Assembly (NCBI GenBank): GCA_027493875.1
Contig: JAOSJX010000014.1
Span: 1-48,373, forward strand
Direction of reading: 5' to 3'
DNA: 48,373 bases
DNA from: Deltaproteobacteria bacterium
Lineage (GTDB): Bacteria; Lernaellota; Lernaellaia; JACKCT01
A program made the translations under genes and the position numbers. Below are positions 30,595 to 41,986 of this stretch, piece after piece (positions within the stretch are counted from its first letter, which is position 1; each line of letters begins with the position of its first letter). The notes under the pieces are model-generated. The model made no database searches and had not been told where the DNA came from. It saw only the letters and a program-made list of their open reading frames with translations.

Positions 30595-32081
30595 TCACGG
30601 CCCCATTGATCCCAGCATGTCCAATCGGTATTTTCTCCGTCCCGACGAACGCCTTCCGCCAACTTCCTGACCGTTTCGATGCCGGTAGACCGTCGGCCAA
30701 GTCAAACGTCCCTGTTCGTAGGTTCCTTCGACATCTATTTGGCCGTTGTCATAGCGAAAAATCCATGTCCCCGGTGCGTCGACCTTTGTCATAGTTTCCT
30801 TCGCTGAAAACGACGCCGTTTTCGTGCCAGGTTCGCCACGTCCCGGTCCAATGAAAATTTTTATAATGGCCGATACCTTTTTTTATACCGCTTGGATAGT
30901 AGCTGTGGACGGCCCCGGTCGGCATGGCCGCCTCGACTTCAAGTTGGCCGTTTTCGTACCATCGGCGGACCGGACCGCAGTATCCGCTGAACCCTTCCAC
31001 GCCTTTCCCGCAATAAACCTCGTCGGCAATGATCCGGCTTTCCGGCATGCGCCAGCGGCGGCAACGACGGTTCAATCCGGGCGGTTCATCGTAGTCGCAT
31101 ACGACCAATAAATTTTTTTGATGCGGTCAGCCACCCTTGCCACTTTCCTGCTTTGCGCCCGTGCCGATATTCACCCTCCCGAACCACCGATCCGTCCTTT
31201 TGGGTAACACGCAGCGGTCCGTGGAGTTCATCGTCGGCGAACGTCTCTTCAAGGATATAGTGGCAACCTTCATCGGTGCCGGCCATATTTTGAAAGAATT
31301 GAATGGTCCGGTCATCCTCGGTTTGCCACCAGTCTTGGTCGTGGCACGGGCCGTCGTATTCGAATCGCCATGGTCCATGCCGCTTTCCGTGAACATATTG
31401 TCCGATCGCCTTGGTGACGCATTGACGGCGTTTCTGGTCTTTCCATCCTCGGAAAGTCCACTCACCTTCCCGTGCGTCGTCGACGTACTCGCCTTCGGCC
31501 CAAACGCATCGGTCTTCCAGCGTGGCGGTCCAACGGCCTGTTTTTTTCCCCTCGTCAAAAGTTCCCTTCCATGTCGGTGAGAAACGAGCCATTCGAATCA
31601 ACCACGGTCCGTGAGGGCGTCCGTTTTTCAGGCCGCCGTCGACCTCTCCGCCGTAAGAAAAGACGGCTTTGTAGTCGCCGTCCGGAAATTCAGCCCGAAC
31701 GACGGCGTCCGAACTTCTCGGATGCCGGTATTCGTATTTTCCAACCGGCATTCCTTGGTGATAAGTGAGCGATTCGATAAGTTCGCCTTTTTCCGTGTAT
31801 ACTTCCCAAACCCCTTCTTTTTTCCCTTGAATGTAAGATCCGCTTTCCTTGATTTGACCGTTCTCGAACCACGTCCGCCACGGACCGTCTTCGAGTCCCC
31901 CGGCATACGCCCCTTGGGCTTTCATCAGGCCGTTCTTGTACCACTCGGTCCAAGCACCGTGCCGTTCCGGGCCGCAGTAGCCGCCGTCGATATGTTTCCC
32001 GCCGTCCGGATAAGTCGATTTGTAGGGATAGGACGTGTACGTCCGATCGCCGGCGCGGCAAGGCTCGCCTTCTGCCGCCAT
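30595..32081 (-). CDS. MORN-repeat (YwqK-like) protein, two frameshifts
   Basis: About 495 residues of antitoxin-YwqK/MORN-type beta-hairpin repeats: GAWTEWYKNGLMKAQGAY, GPWRTWFENGQIKESGSY, GVWEVYTEKGELIES and, later, RRWYENGQLEVEA and GTWIFRYDNGQIDVEGTY. ATG 32081-32079 overlaps the stop of the radical SAM gene (TGATG). The open frame continues upstream through a hydrophobic stretch (VILLIVSAPSVSL) that would make a signal peptide, so the real start could be near 32145 if one base is wrong there. Breaks occur near 31110 (A7) and 30770 (G4). It is the last gene of a three-gene locus and probably extracytoplasmic. Confidence 0.75.
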
Positions 32082-33295
32082 CAAGGAAACGGAAGGCGCT
32101 GAAACAATAAGAAGAATGACCGCCGAACACCGGAATCTCGTGACGCATCCGCGTCGGTTTTTGACGGCCGCTCGGCGGCGTCTTCGAGAAGCGAGAGGAC
32201 CGGATAAATCACATTGTAATGCTTTTGAATGAAGCGGGGGTTTCGTTTCTTGTAGAGCCGATGGCCGATCTCATCCGCCAAGCGCACGAGTATCTTTTCT
32301 TCGGGGCAAAGCACCGGCGACACCTTTTGGATGCTTCCCGTGGTCTGCCAATTCAAGCAACCGCAGGTGTGGCGGCAGCGCCGCTCGATCGAACAGGTCG
32401 AACAAGGTTCTTGAACGGCCTCCGCCGCCTCGCGAATGTGCCCGCGCGCGTCTTCGTCGATCCCGGTCTCGACGTGCCCGATGCACCACTCGCTCTCCGG
32501 TCCCGCGTAAGCAAACTGCACGCAGGGATATAGATACCCCGCCGGGTCCACGGAGAGCTGTTTCTGCGCCAACGCGCATCGTTCCTTCCGGCAATAGTCG
32601 TCGTTGATATGGGATGATAACTTCACGTCGAAGAGGCTGAGATAAAACTTGCGTCCCTCGTCCGTCCAACGGACATAGGCCTCCGCCAGACGGCGGTACT
32701 GCTCTTCGAGAACGTTCAGACGCACCATCGTCCACGGGGCGGCGTAGTTGAGGCTGACGACAATGTACCGCGCTCCCCGCTCGATAAGAAGAGAGATCGA
32801 GTCGTAAAGATATTCCGCCGTGTCGGGGTTAACCGTTGTGAGAATCGGGGCGTACGGGCTCGCCGCGAGAAGCCGGTTGAGCTTGTCGCTCAAAACGTCG
32901 AAGCAGGATCCGCCGTTCGCGAGACGCCGGTGGCGGTCGTGCGCCGCGCGGACGCCGTCGAAGCTCATGGCGGTTAACACGTCGTTGGTTTTCGCAAACG
33001 CGAAATAATCGTCGTCCAACAACAACCCGTTCGTGGTGGCTTTGAAGTAGAATCGGACCGGCCCGTCGCCTTCGATCTCCCGCGCCGTGCGGACGGTCGA
33101 TTTGATCAGGGGCTTGTGCAGGAGGGGTTCGCCGCCGAAGAAGACCACGCCGCACGAGCGCCGGGCCGTTGATGACGCGAACAACAGGGCTTGGCGCGCA
33201 ATCGTTTCCGTCATCGTCGGACTGACTTTCGGCGCGGCGTAGCAATAGCCGCAGTCCATATTGCACGCATAGCTGAGATGCAGCGTCACGTGCAT
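32081..33295 (-). CDS. Radical SAM enzyme with SPASM-like C-terminus (peptide/protein maturase type)
   Basis: 404 residues from ATG 33295. The N-terminal radical SAM cluster motif is CNMDCGYCY, followed by VVFFGGEPLLH, ATTNGLLLDDD and MSFDGVRAAHDRHR, the pattern of anaerobic sulfatase-maturase-like enzymes. The C-terminus carries auxiliary-cluster Cys: YCRKERCALAQ, YPCVQFAY, then CSTCSIERRCRHTCGC and a final LCPEEK. That is typical of SPASM enzymes that modify peptides. It starts 3 bases after the stop of the upstream partner, whose product is the obvious candidate substrate or accessory protein. The stop overlaps the MORN gene start. Confidence 0.88.
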   Translation of the reverse strand: MHVTLHLSYACNMDCGYCYAAPKVSPTMTETIARQALLFASSTARRSCGVVFFGGEPLLHKPLIKSTVRTAREIEGDGPVRFYFKATTNGLLLDDDYFAFAKTNDVLTAMSFDGVRAAHDRHRRLANGGSCFDVLSDKLNRLLAASPYAPILTTVNPDTAEYLYDSISLLIERGARYIVVSLNYAAPWTMVRLNVLEEQYRRLAEAYVRWTDEGRKFYLSLFDVKLSSHINDDYCRKERCALAQKQLSVDPAGYLYPCVQFAYAGPESEWCIGHVETGIDEDARGHIREAAEAVQEPCSTCSIERRCRHTCGCLNWQTTGSIQKVSPVLCPEEKILVRLADEIGHRLYKKRNPRFIQKHYNVIYPVLSLLEDAAERPSKTDADASRDSGVRRSFFLLFQRLPFP

Positions 33296-33298
33296 CGC

Positions 33299-34268
33299 TT
33301 AAATCACTCCCTGCGCCTTCAGCCAGTCCGCGAAATCGATGACCTGTTGTTCTAAAAGTTGCTTGGCTTCTTCACGCGCGACGGTCGCTGCGGCTTCTCG
33401 CTCTTTTCTCCATTCCTCCATCTGCTTTTCGTAGTGAGCGCGATCCGCTTCATTGTAATATCCTGGAAATTCTGGTCGATTTCCCGGGTCGGGGTAGACG
33501 AACGGATCGTAGAAGATTCCGATGACATCGTTGGCCGGGATCTTCTGTGCTTCTATGGCCAACACTTGAGCGGCTTCCTTGATAATAATGTCGCGGATAC
33601 TCGAGTTGGTATCGTCTTTCACGACCGCGCCCGCGTCCCCGCCGTGACGAATTCGATGCCGATGGAACGCGTCGCACTATATGTGTCGACCTTGAACGGC
33701 CGTTCGTAGCGCTTCTCATTTTCACTTGTTATATCCGGTCCGCCCTCATCGCATTCGCAAGTTTCAGAAACTCATCGAGATACGTCCCCAGTTCTTTCGG
33801 TTTCGTGGAAATCCAATGCTCTTTCGTCAGGCGTTGGGCGATCGTGATCTCGGGATATTCCTTCGGCGAACCGAATCCCGTGAGCCCTCGTTTCTCCAAA
33901 GCCGTTTTGATCACGGCAAGCGCTTCTTCCTCGGACAGGAACACCGGGCCGTTAACCATCACACATCCGATGGAACCGCGTCCTTCGCCGTGCTCGAACA
34001 CCGGCGCGACAATCGCCGATCCGGCCTTGTCTTTTCCCGTTGCCTGACCGGCGTTGAGGGAACCGATCGAAAACGCCAACAACGGCGCCGCGACCTTCAA
34101 GAAACCCTTCGCCCGCCACGCGCCGGGGAAGTGCTTCGACAGCAATTCAGGGTGATTCCGAGCTTGAAGTCTCGTCGGGTAACGTGGATTTTTCCTTCCG
34201 ATGAAAGGACTCGGGTCCGGTAAATCGGAAGGCCACACGATCGCACTACGTTTCTTGTGTTGGGGCAT
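33299..34268 (-). CDS. Unrecognised partner protein of the radical SAM enzyme, two frameshifts
   Basis: About 322 residues reconstructed from ATG 34268 (AGGGGG upstream). A hydrophobic stretch (FLKVAAPLLAFSIGSL) occurs near residue 50, then GSIGCVMVNGPVFLSEEEAL and LGTYLDEFLKLAN. After a frame break near 33740 come RPFKVDTYSATRSIGIEFV and, after another near 33630 (G4, one short), RDIIIKEAAQVLAIEAQKI, NDVIGIFYDPFVYPDPG and a coiled-coil, Glu/Lys-rich C-terminus ending LKAQGVI. No known domain is recognised. Coupling with a SPASM enzyme suggests a substrate, chaperone or co-component. Its composition is more AT-rich than the genes downstream on the plus strand. Confidence 0.65.
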
Positions 34269-34446
34269 CGCCAACCCCCTGAGAGTGATACAGAGACAAA
34301 CAAACAACCGGTCCGTACTTCCGCGCATGTTGCGAACCGCATACTGATTATCCCATCCGCCCGTGAGATCGGCAACAATTTTCTTGCCGGCCCCGTGCCA
34401 ATCTTCGCGATAGTCGCCACCGCGACGGGCTCGGAGGCCGCGTAAG

Positions 34447-34467
34447 TAACGTATCGTATTAACGTAT
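34447..34467 (+). promoter_or_regulatory. Direct repeat in the leader of the large radical SAM gene
   Basis: TAACGTAT occurs at 34447-34454 and 34460-34467 (13-bp period) in an AT-rich island 65 bases before ATG 34532. This could be a regulator half-site pair or part of the promoter. Low confidence. Confidence 0.3.
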
Positions 34468-34531
34468 TTCGGCTTGCGCGTACCGCGTGTGTCCGGTACC
34501 GTGGAGCGTTCATTTGGGGTTCTCTGCGCGA

Positions 34532-37500
34532 ATGGCCAAAACGCACGACATCCTGCTCGCCATGTGCCCGCCTTACGGCCCGGAGATGCCGCCGCTGTCG
34601 TTGGCGAGCCTCGCCGCCGCGGCCCGCCACAAGGGCTTCGACGTTCTCGTGCGCGACTACAACATCCGCGTCCGCAACGCCGCCGGCAAGGATAATTTCG
34701 ACGAGTGGGACATGGACATGAAGGCCACCTGGGTCTGGCCGTCCAAAATCCGCGAAACCTACGAGCGCTACAAAGACATCCTCGACGCCTGCGTCGACGA
34801 CCTCGCCGCCGCGGACACCGGCGCCTACGGCTTCTCCGTCCACTCCGACAACCGCCTCATGACGCAGGAAATCATCCGCCGCCTCAAAGCCAAACGGCCG
34901 GACGCCTTCGTCCTCGTCGGCGGCATGGGCGTCTATTCCGAAACCTCCATGAAAATCTTCGAGCAGGATCTCGTGGACGCCTTCGTCATGGGCCCCGAGG
35001 GCGAATCCACCTTCGTCGATTTCCTCGCCGCGCGCCTCGACGGCAAGCCGCTCGACGAAGTTCCCGGCGTGCGCGTCCGCAAGGACGGCGCGTACACCCC
35101 CATCATCGAACGCAAAGCCGTCGATAACCTCGACGTCTTCCCTGGCCCAAATTCGAGGACTTCGACCTTTCGCTCTACACCACGCCCAATCTGCCCATCC
35201 TCACCAGCCGCGGCTGCAAAAGCTACTGCGTCTTCTGCAACGACCGCGTGCTCATGGGTCCGCAACGCAACCGCTCCGCCGAAAATCTCTTCGAGGAAAT
35301 CAAGCACCACGTCGAGGAACAAGGCGTCCGCGACTTTTCGTTCAACGATCTCCAGCTCAACTACAACATCGACGAGATCGACCGCTTCTGTAACATGGTG
35401 CGCGAGTGGGGCGAGGAAATCCGCTGGAACGCCAACGCCATCATCTCCGAATCGCTCCAGCTCTCCATCCTGAAAAACCTCCGGGCCGCCGGCTGCCACA
35501 CCCTCACCCTCGGCGTCGAAAGCGGCTCGCCCACGCTCGTCAAGCGCATGGGCAAGGGCTACAAGATGGAAACCGCCCGCCGCCTTCTGCCCGACATCAA
35601 AGAAGCCGGCATCACCCTCTGGATCAACATCGTCGTCGGCTTCCCCGGCGAGACAAACGAAACGCTGAACGAGACCATCCAATTCATCCGCGATTTCGCC
35701 GATTGCATCGACGAGGTGTGCGTCTGCAATACGTGCAACATCCTCGAATACTCCACGCTCCACAAATCCGCCGCCAAGTTCGGCATCGCCGAACCCGAAA
35801 GCCCCCGACTGGTACGAAGTCTCCTGGCGCACCGTGGACGGCACCAACACCGCCGAAATCCGCATGCGCTGGCTCGGCCTCGTGCTCGAGGCCCTCAAGG
35901 AACTCGACATTCCCGTCCGCCAGACGAACTACTACTTCGAAGGCGAGGACATCTATTGGAGCGGCCGCGACCAGGACGTCACCCTCGGCATCCTGCCGCC
36001 GGCCGACGTGGACACGCCGCCGCGCGCCCTCGTGCAAACCTCGTCCTACCTCGCCAAAAAGGGCCTCGGCGCGTCGTGCGTCGATCTGAATATCAAGACG
36101 TACAAAGCCGCCGAGCCGAAATATCACGACTACTGGAACGCCGGCCGCCGCGACGAATGGGCCGACGCCGAGCAATGCCGCAAACGCATGGAAACCCTCG
36201 GCATCGACGCCGCCGCGTGGGCCGACCGCTTCCTCGAACGCAAAGCCCCCAACATCGCGTTCTACGTCCGGCGCTCCAACATGCTCGTCACGCGCACCGT
36301 CATGGAACTCATCCGCGCGAAAGATCCGGCGCGCCGCCTCATCGTGTACGGCCCCTCCGCCGCGATCGAAGCGGAGCGCGATCTCTTCCCCGACGCCGTC
36401 TGCGATTACGTCGTCACCGGCGAGGCCGAAACCAGCCTCACCGATCTGCTCTGGGCGCTGCGCGGCAACGCGGACATCAACACCGTGCGCGGCGTGCGCT
36501 GGACGGGCAAAGACGGCCACAAGCGCGACATCCCGCGCGAGCCGCTGATGGATCTCTCCGGCTTCCCCGCGCCCGACTACCGCGAACTCAAACCGCAGGA
36601 CTACGGCGACGTACTCGAAATCCGCGCGAGCCGCGGCTGCAAATACCGCTGCGCCTTTTGCGCCGAACAGCCCGTCGAAGGCCCCGCGCGCTACCGCCCC
36701 GCGCGCGAAGTTTTCGAGGAAATGGCGGAAGCCTACCGCGTGCACAACACGCGCGCGTTCCGCTTCACCGACCTCATCGCCAACGGCAACCCGAAACAGC
36801 TCGAGGAACTCGCCGACCTGCTCATCGCCGCGCGCCTGCCGGTCCGCTTCGAAATGACCTTCGCGCCGACGGACGACATGACCGCCGAACTCTACCGCAA
36901 ACTCAAAGCCGCGGGATGCAAGGCGATCCACTTCGGCGTCGAAAGCTTGTCCGACCGCGTGCTCGAAGCGATGAACAAAACCTACAACGCGCGCGTCGCA
37001 CAGCGGAACCTCGCCGACGCGCACGACGCCGGCGTCGAGACGCACGTCAACCTCATCGTCGGCTTCCCCGGCGAGAAGCAGGAAGACATCTACCTCACGA
37101 TGCGCCGGCTCAAGCAATCCGAACGCCACATCGACTTCGTCGATACGATCAGCCAGTGCCAGGTGCTGCCCAAAACCAAACTCGAACGCCAGCCCGGCCG
37201 TTAGCTTCGTCCTCCTGCCCGCGGGCGGCCGTCACGCCGTCGAGTGGAGCTACTACGGCTTCAACAACGAAAACTGGCGCGAGACACGCGCGATCGAACT
37301 CGCGGTGTGGATCGCCAGCCTCGACGTCAAATTCAATTACGACTTCCACGCGCCGCACTACCACCCCGTCCGCCGCATGGAAAAACGCGTCCTCGCGCGC
37401 ATCAAAAGCAAAATCGCCGCGGACATCGAATGCGTCATCGTCAACCTGCCGCCGTGGGGTTTCACCAACCCGCCCGTCGGCCCGGCCGTGCTCGCCACCT

Positions 37501-40500
37501 ACCTCGACCACCACGGCCACCCCACCAAAGTGCTCGACTACAACGCCTTCTGGTACAACGACGTGCCCGAGGACTGGAAACTGCTCTGGCACGTGGAAAA
37601 CAAAAACTTCTGGTCCAACGACGATTGCTGGAAAGTTCTCGAATGGGGCCTCGGCTCGCGCATCGAAAAAGCCGCCGAGGAAATCCTGTCCTACTCGCCC
37701 AAGGTCGTCGGCGTCTCCGTCGTGGACCCCAAAGAACGCTGCGCGATCGCGCTCATCAATAAGATCCGCGAGCGCGACAAGGACGTCGTCATCGTCCTCG
37801 GCGGCCCGGCCATCTTCACGCCCGACTACCGCACCATCTTTTACGAGCGCGCCGGCCATCTCATCGACGGCTACATCGTCGGCGAGGGCGAGGAAACGTT
37901 GCGCGACGTCGTCCGCGCCGTCTCCGCGGGCGAGCCGATCCGGGGACATCCCCGCCGTCATCACGCTGAACGAAGACGGCAGCCAGCACCTCATCCCGCG
38001 CGCGTCCATCGCCGATCTCGATTCGGTGCCGTACCCGACCTACAAGCACTTCGACATCGCGCTCTACCACGGCAATTCGATGGTGCTCGAATGGTCGCGC
38101 GGATGCGTCGCGAAGTGCGTCTATTGCAAAGGCAAGGATCTCGCGGGCCGCTACCGCAGCCGCACCGCCGAACACATCTTCGAAGAGTTGAAATATCAGG
38201 TCGAAGTACTCGGCTTCAAAAGCTTCACCATCAGCGACAACATCTTAAACGGCCGCCCCAAGGTCCTCGACAAACTCTGCGACCTCCTCATCGAAGCGCA
38301 GCTTCCCATCCGCTGGAACGCCGAGGCCGCGCCCATGCGCAACCTCACGCCGGAACTTTTGCGTAAGCTGAAAGCCGCGGGTTGTTTCGAATTGCAGCTT
38401 GGCCTGGAAGTCGGCTCCGACGCCGTGCTCAAGCTGATGAACAAGGACAAGCTCTTCACCGTCGAGTCCGCGACCAAAGTCTTCCGCGACGCGCACGAGG
38501 CCGGCATCAAAACCTGCATGTTCTGCATCGTCGGCTTCCCCGGCGAAACCGAGGAAGATTTCCGGATGACCCTCGACATGATCGAGAAAAACGCCGAGTG
38601 GATCGATCAGGTCAAATCCATCAACTCCTGCCAGATCATCACCGGCACCGAATTGCACGTGCAGGCCGGCAATTGGGGCATGTCGCTGCCCAAGCAGGAC
38701 TACCACTACCTCTGGACCGACGGAAACGGCCTCACCATCGACGAACGCAATAACCGCATCCGCCGCGTCCTCGCCCTCGTGCAGAAGCTCGGCAAGGAAT
38801 GCCTGGAAACCAACCTCACCGAGGGCAAGCAGCTCGACCTCGAACGCATCGCCGGCGACGCGTCGCTCACCATCGACAAAAAATTCCGCGCGATGATCCG
38901 GATGATCAACAACCTCGGCAGCTTCGATCCCGGCGAATTCGGCGAGGCCGGCAAGTCGATCAAGGTCCCGACGCTCTCGGAGGATTTCAAACGCGAGGCG
39001 GACCTGACCTACGCCGCCGCGGGAGGCGGAGCGGCCGTCGCATCGGCGCCGCGCGAAACCGCCATCGACATCATGACGCGCACCTACGGCACGCCGCACG
39101 AGCCCAAGACGACCGGCGGACAAACGCCGCCCAAAGTCGAACTCGAAGCCGCGTGCGGCGATCCCGATCCGGAAAACGCGCCCGAGTTCGACATTCCGCG
39201 CGTACCCGTCACGCCCGCGCGGCAACGCTTCGGCGGCAACGGCGCGCCGGAAGTGATCAACGTCGAATTCGTCGGCAAGAATCTTCAGACCGCGGGCATT
39301 CTCTCCGGCGAAACCGTGTACGCCGGACCGTCCATTCTGGAAATCGACCTGACCAACAAGTGCAATCTGCATTGTGTGGGGTGCTGGAACCACGGCTACG
39401 AGATGGGCGAGGACCGCTGGACCGGCGAAATGTTCCGCCGCACGCTCCCCGCCAAAACCGCGCTCAAGGCGATCGACGACGCGGCCGACGCCGGCGCCGA
39501 GATGGTGCAGCTCTCCGGCGCGGGCGATCCCATGCTGCACCCCGATTTCCTCAAGGTCGTCGAGCGCGTCAAAGCGCGCGGCCTCAAATGCACCGTCATC
39601 ACCAACGGCACCATGCTCAAAGGAAAAGACGCTGCGCCGTCTGGTCGAACTCGGCCTCGACGACCTCACCGTCAGCGTCTGGGCGGGCACGCCGGAAATG
39701 TACGAAAAAGACGCACCCGGACACGCCCGGCAAGACCATCGACAAGATCCGCGACGCGCTGATCCGTTTGCACGATCTCAAGCGCGAGGCGAAGGTCTCG
39801 CGGCCGCACGTGAAGATTTACAACGTCATCAATCACGTCAACGCGGGCGGCATCGACGACATGATCTCGTTCGCCCTGCGCGCGCGGGCCGATCACGTCG
39901 AGTTCACGCCCGTCGATATCGTCAAGGGAAAATCGGATGCCCTCGCGCTCACCGCGCAGGATCGCGAACTCATCAAGACGCAGCTCGACGGCCTCACGCG
40001 CCGCGACGATTATCTGGAGCTGGACCCGGCGCAAACGCCGCGCGGCCCGGAAAATACGGGCGAGGGCAAAGAGTTCGCGCGCTTCGTCAAATACGACACG
40101 CTGTCGTTCGATTTTAAGTACGAACTGGACGATATCTCGCGCTTCGACGTTCTCTGCGAACGCAAGGAGTGGCGTCTCGACGTCACCGAGGACAACACCG
40201 AGGAAAACGCGCTGCTCTTCCAGTATCCGAAAGAGGAATGCACCAACTGCCCGCTGCTGCCGAAGTGCTCGATCGATAAGGAACGCTTTTTGGTGAAGGT
40301 CGAGTTTTTGTCGGTGCTCGGGTTCGGCACGTTCTACCGAAGGATCACGAGCGAGACGGCGCAGTCGGGCGGGTACGATGCGGCCATGGTGCGGCACCTG
40401 CCGTGCACCATCGGCTGGACCTACGCGCGTATCGGAACGCACGGTCGCGTCATTCCGTGCTGCAAGGCGACGAAAAAGCCGATGGGCGATTTGCGCCACG

Positions 40501-40720
40501 CGGACCTGCTGGATATCTGGGCCTCGCCGCAATACACGGAGTTCCGGAAAAACGGAATGACGTTAAAAAGGATGAACCCTACTTCGCCCCCATCGCCTGC
40601 ACGCAGGCCTGCGACAACCTCGGCATGATCCTCAAAGCGCACGAGAAAATTTCAAAACTCTCAGGCGACGACACACGCGCCCTCTGCCGCCCCGAAGACG
40701 CCGGCTACGGCGAGCTCTAG
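34532..40720 (+). CDS. Giant four-module radical SAM protein (three B12-binding-type modules plus one SPASM-like module), seven frameshifts
   Basis: About 2,060 residues reconstructed from ATG 34532. Modules 1-3 each have an N-terminal Rossmann-like segment of the cobalamin-binding type (PPLSLASLAAAARHKGFDV; LGILPPADVDTPPRALVQ; VIVNLPPWGFTNPPVGPAVL), then a radical SAM barrel with cluster motifs CKSYCVFC (35215), CKYRCAFC (36638) and CVAKCVYC (38104), each closing with VGFPGE. Module 4 is different: CNLHCVGC (39361), LSGAGDPMLHPDFLK, then CTNCPLLPKC, VIPCCKATKKPMGDL and CTQACDN, a SPASM-like tail. Breaks at about 35148, 35807, 37197, 37948, 39628, 39714 and 40563 are single-base homopolymer slips with no true stop between modules. 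Separate genes are the alternative. Substrate unknown. Confidence 0.78.
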
Positions 40721-40735
40721 CCGCCTCAGCGGCTA
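40718..40735 (+). terminator. Hairpin at the end of the giant radical SAM gene
   Basis: TAGCCGC-CTCA-GCGGCTA forms a 7-bp perfect stem and begins at the stop codon itself. There is no T-run, so it may be a weak terminator or a mRNA 3'-end stabiliser. Confidence 0.45.
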
Positions 40736-40836
40736 TCCGTTGCCGTGACCGGCTCCCACGCCGTAGCTTGGCGAAGGCGGGTGACCGTAACCGTTCCCGA
40801 AAAATAATCCCTCATCCCTTTGGTTGGCCGCTCTAG

Positions 40837-40917
40837 CCCCGCTTGCGGGGCGACGGAAAATAGCCCAGGGCGTAAGCCCTGGGTTTGGGTTGAAAAAATC
40901 AGAGCCCCCGAAGGGGC
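40837..40917. repeat. Cluster of three short palindromes (REP-like)
   Basis: Three hairpins in 81 bases: CCCCGC-TT-GCGGGG (40837-40850), CCCAGGGC-GTAA-GCCCTGGG (40864-40883) and GCCCC-CGAA-GGGGC (40904-40917). The words TAGCCCAGGGCGTAAGCCCT and GCCCCCGAAGGGGC are known to me as intergenic REP-like phrases in large environmental genomes. The remainder of 40736-41116 holds no gene. It may contain the left end of the IS110-type element. Confidence 0.7.
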
Positions 40918-41986
40918 CGACACCGACTTCCTACAACTCGGGCGACACACTTTGATCTCGTACCTTGGTCAAAGGTGTGTTTTCCCATTGGGCGCGCCGG
41001 AGCCTGCCCCGAGCGTAGCCGAGGGCGACTGATACGATAACCGCGCGTGCATGAGGCCCCTTGCGGGATGTAAGAATGGAATTGCGAAACACCATTCGTC
41101 CAACAAGGAGGCCGTCATGCACTACGTCGGAGTCGATTTGCACAAACACACTCTCGTGATCGCCGTCGAGAACGCGCACGGGCCGATCGGCCGTCCCGTG
41201 ACGATCCGTTGCCGGGAGACCGAGAAGATCGTCGCGTCCTTCGAGGGATTGAGGCCCTTTCGCGCGGTCATCGAAGCCTCCGGCAGCTATCGCTGGCTCT
41301 ACGACCTTCTTGCGTCCCGGGGCGAGGTTGTTCTCGCGCATCCCCGTCGTTTGAAGGCCATTGTAGAGGGCCGGGCCAAGACGGACAAGCGCGACGCGGC
41401 GCTTCTGGCCAAACTACTGCGCGTCGAGATGATTCCCATGGCCTACGTACCGCCGCGCCGTTATCAGGAACTCCGCGATCTCTGCCGCGCGCGCGCCCGT
41501 CTTGCGCGTCACGCGACGCAGGCCAAGAACGAGCTGCACGCGGTGCTGACGCGTAGGAATATTCATCCTCCGTTCAAGACCCCGTTTTGCCGGGGATGGA
41601 TTCGTTTCGTCGCCGACCTCGACCTCGGTTTTGTCGGCAACGCGACACGGGACGAAGCCCTGCGTCGATGGGACCATTACCGGCGGGAGATCGAAACGCT
41701 TGACCTGGCCTTGAGCAAGGCGGCGGCATCGTTCCCGGAGGTTCCGGCGATCATGGAGATTCCAGGGATCGGATTGTTTTCGGCGTTGCTGATCATCGGG
41801 GAGCTCGGGGAGCCGTTGCGCTTCCACGATGCGCGGCAGGTGGGGGCCTATTCGGGATTGACGCCGCGCGTGGACCAGTCGGGCGGCCATTGCCATCACG
41901 GATCGATCACGCGCCAGGGCTCGCCGTGGCTGCGTTGGGTGTTGGTGCAGGCGGCGATGAAGGCCCCTCAGAAAGACAAGGCCCTA

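Noticed and set aside
33299..33622. A separate 107-residue gene as a RiPP precursor immediately before the radical SAM gene
   Set aside because: The frame continues upstream through a G4 slip into RPFKVDTYSATRSIGIEFV and beyond, so it is the C-terminal part of a larger protein, not a short precursor.
39620..39720. Programmed frameshifting at AAAAG sites in the giant radical SAM gene
   Set aside because: Breaks occur at varied runs (A, C, G) in both shift directions throughout the window, so sequencing error is simpler than recoding.
40726..40950. Minus-strand small frame across the REP-like palindromes
   Set aside because: It is composed of hairpin repeats and has no ribosome-binding site or conserved features.
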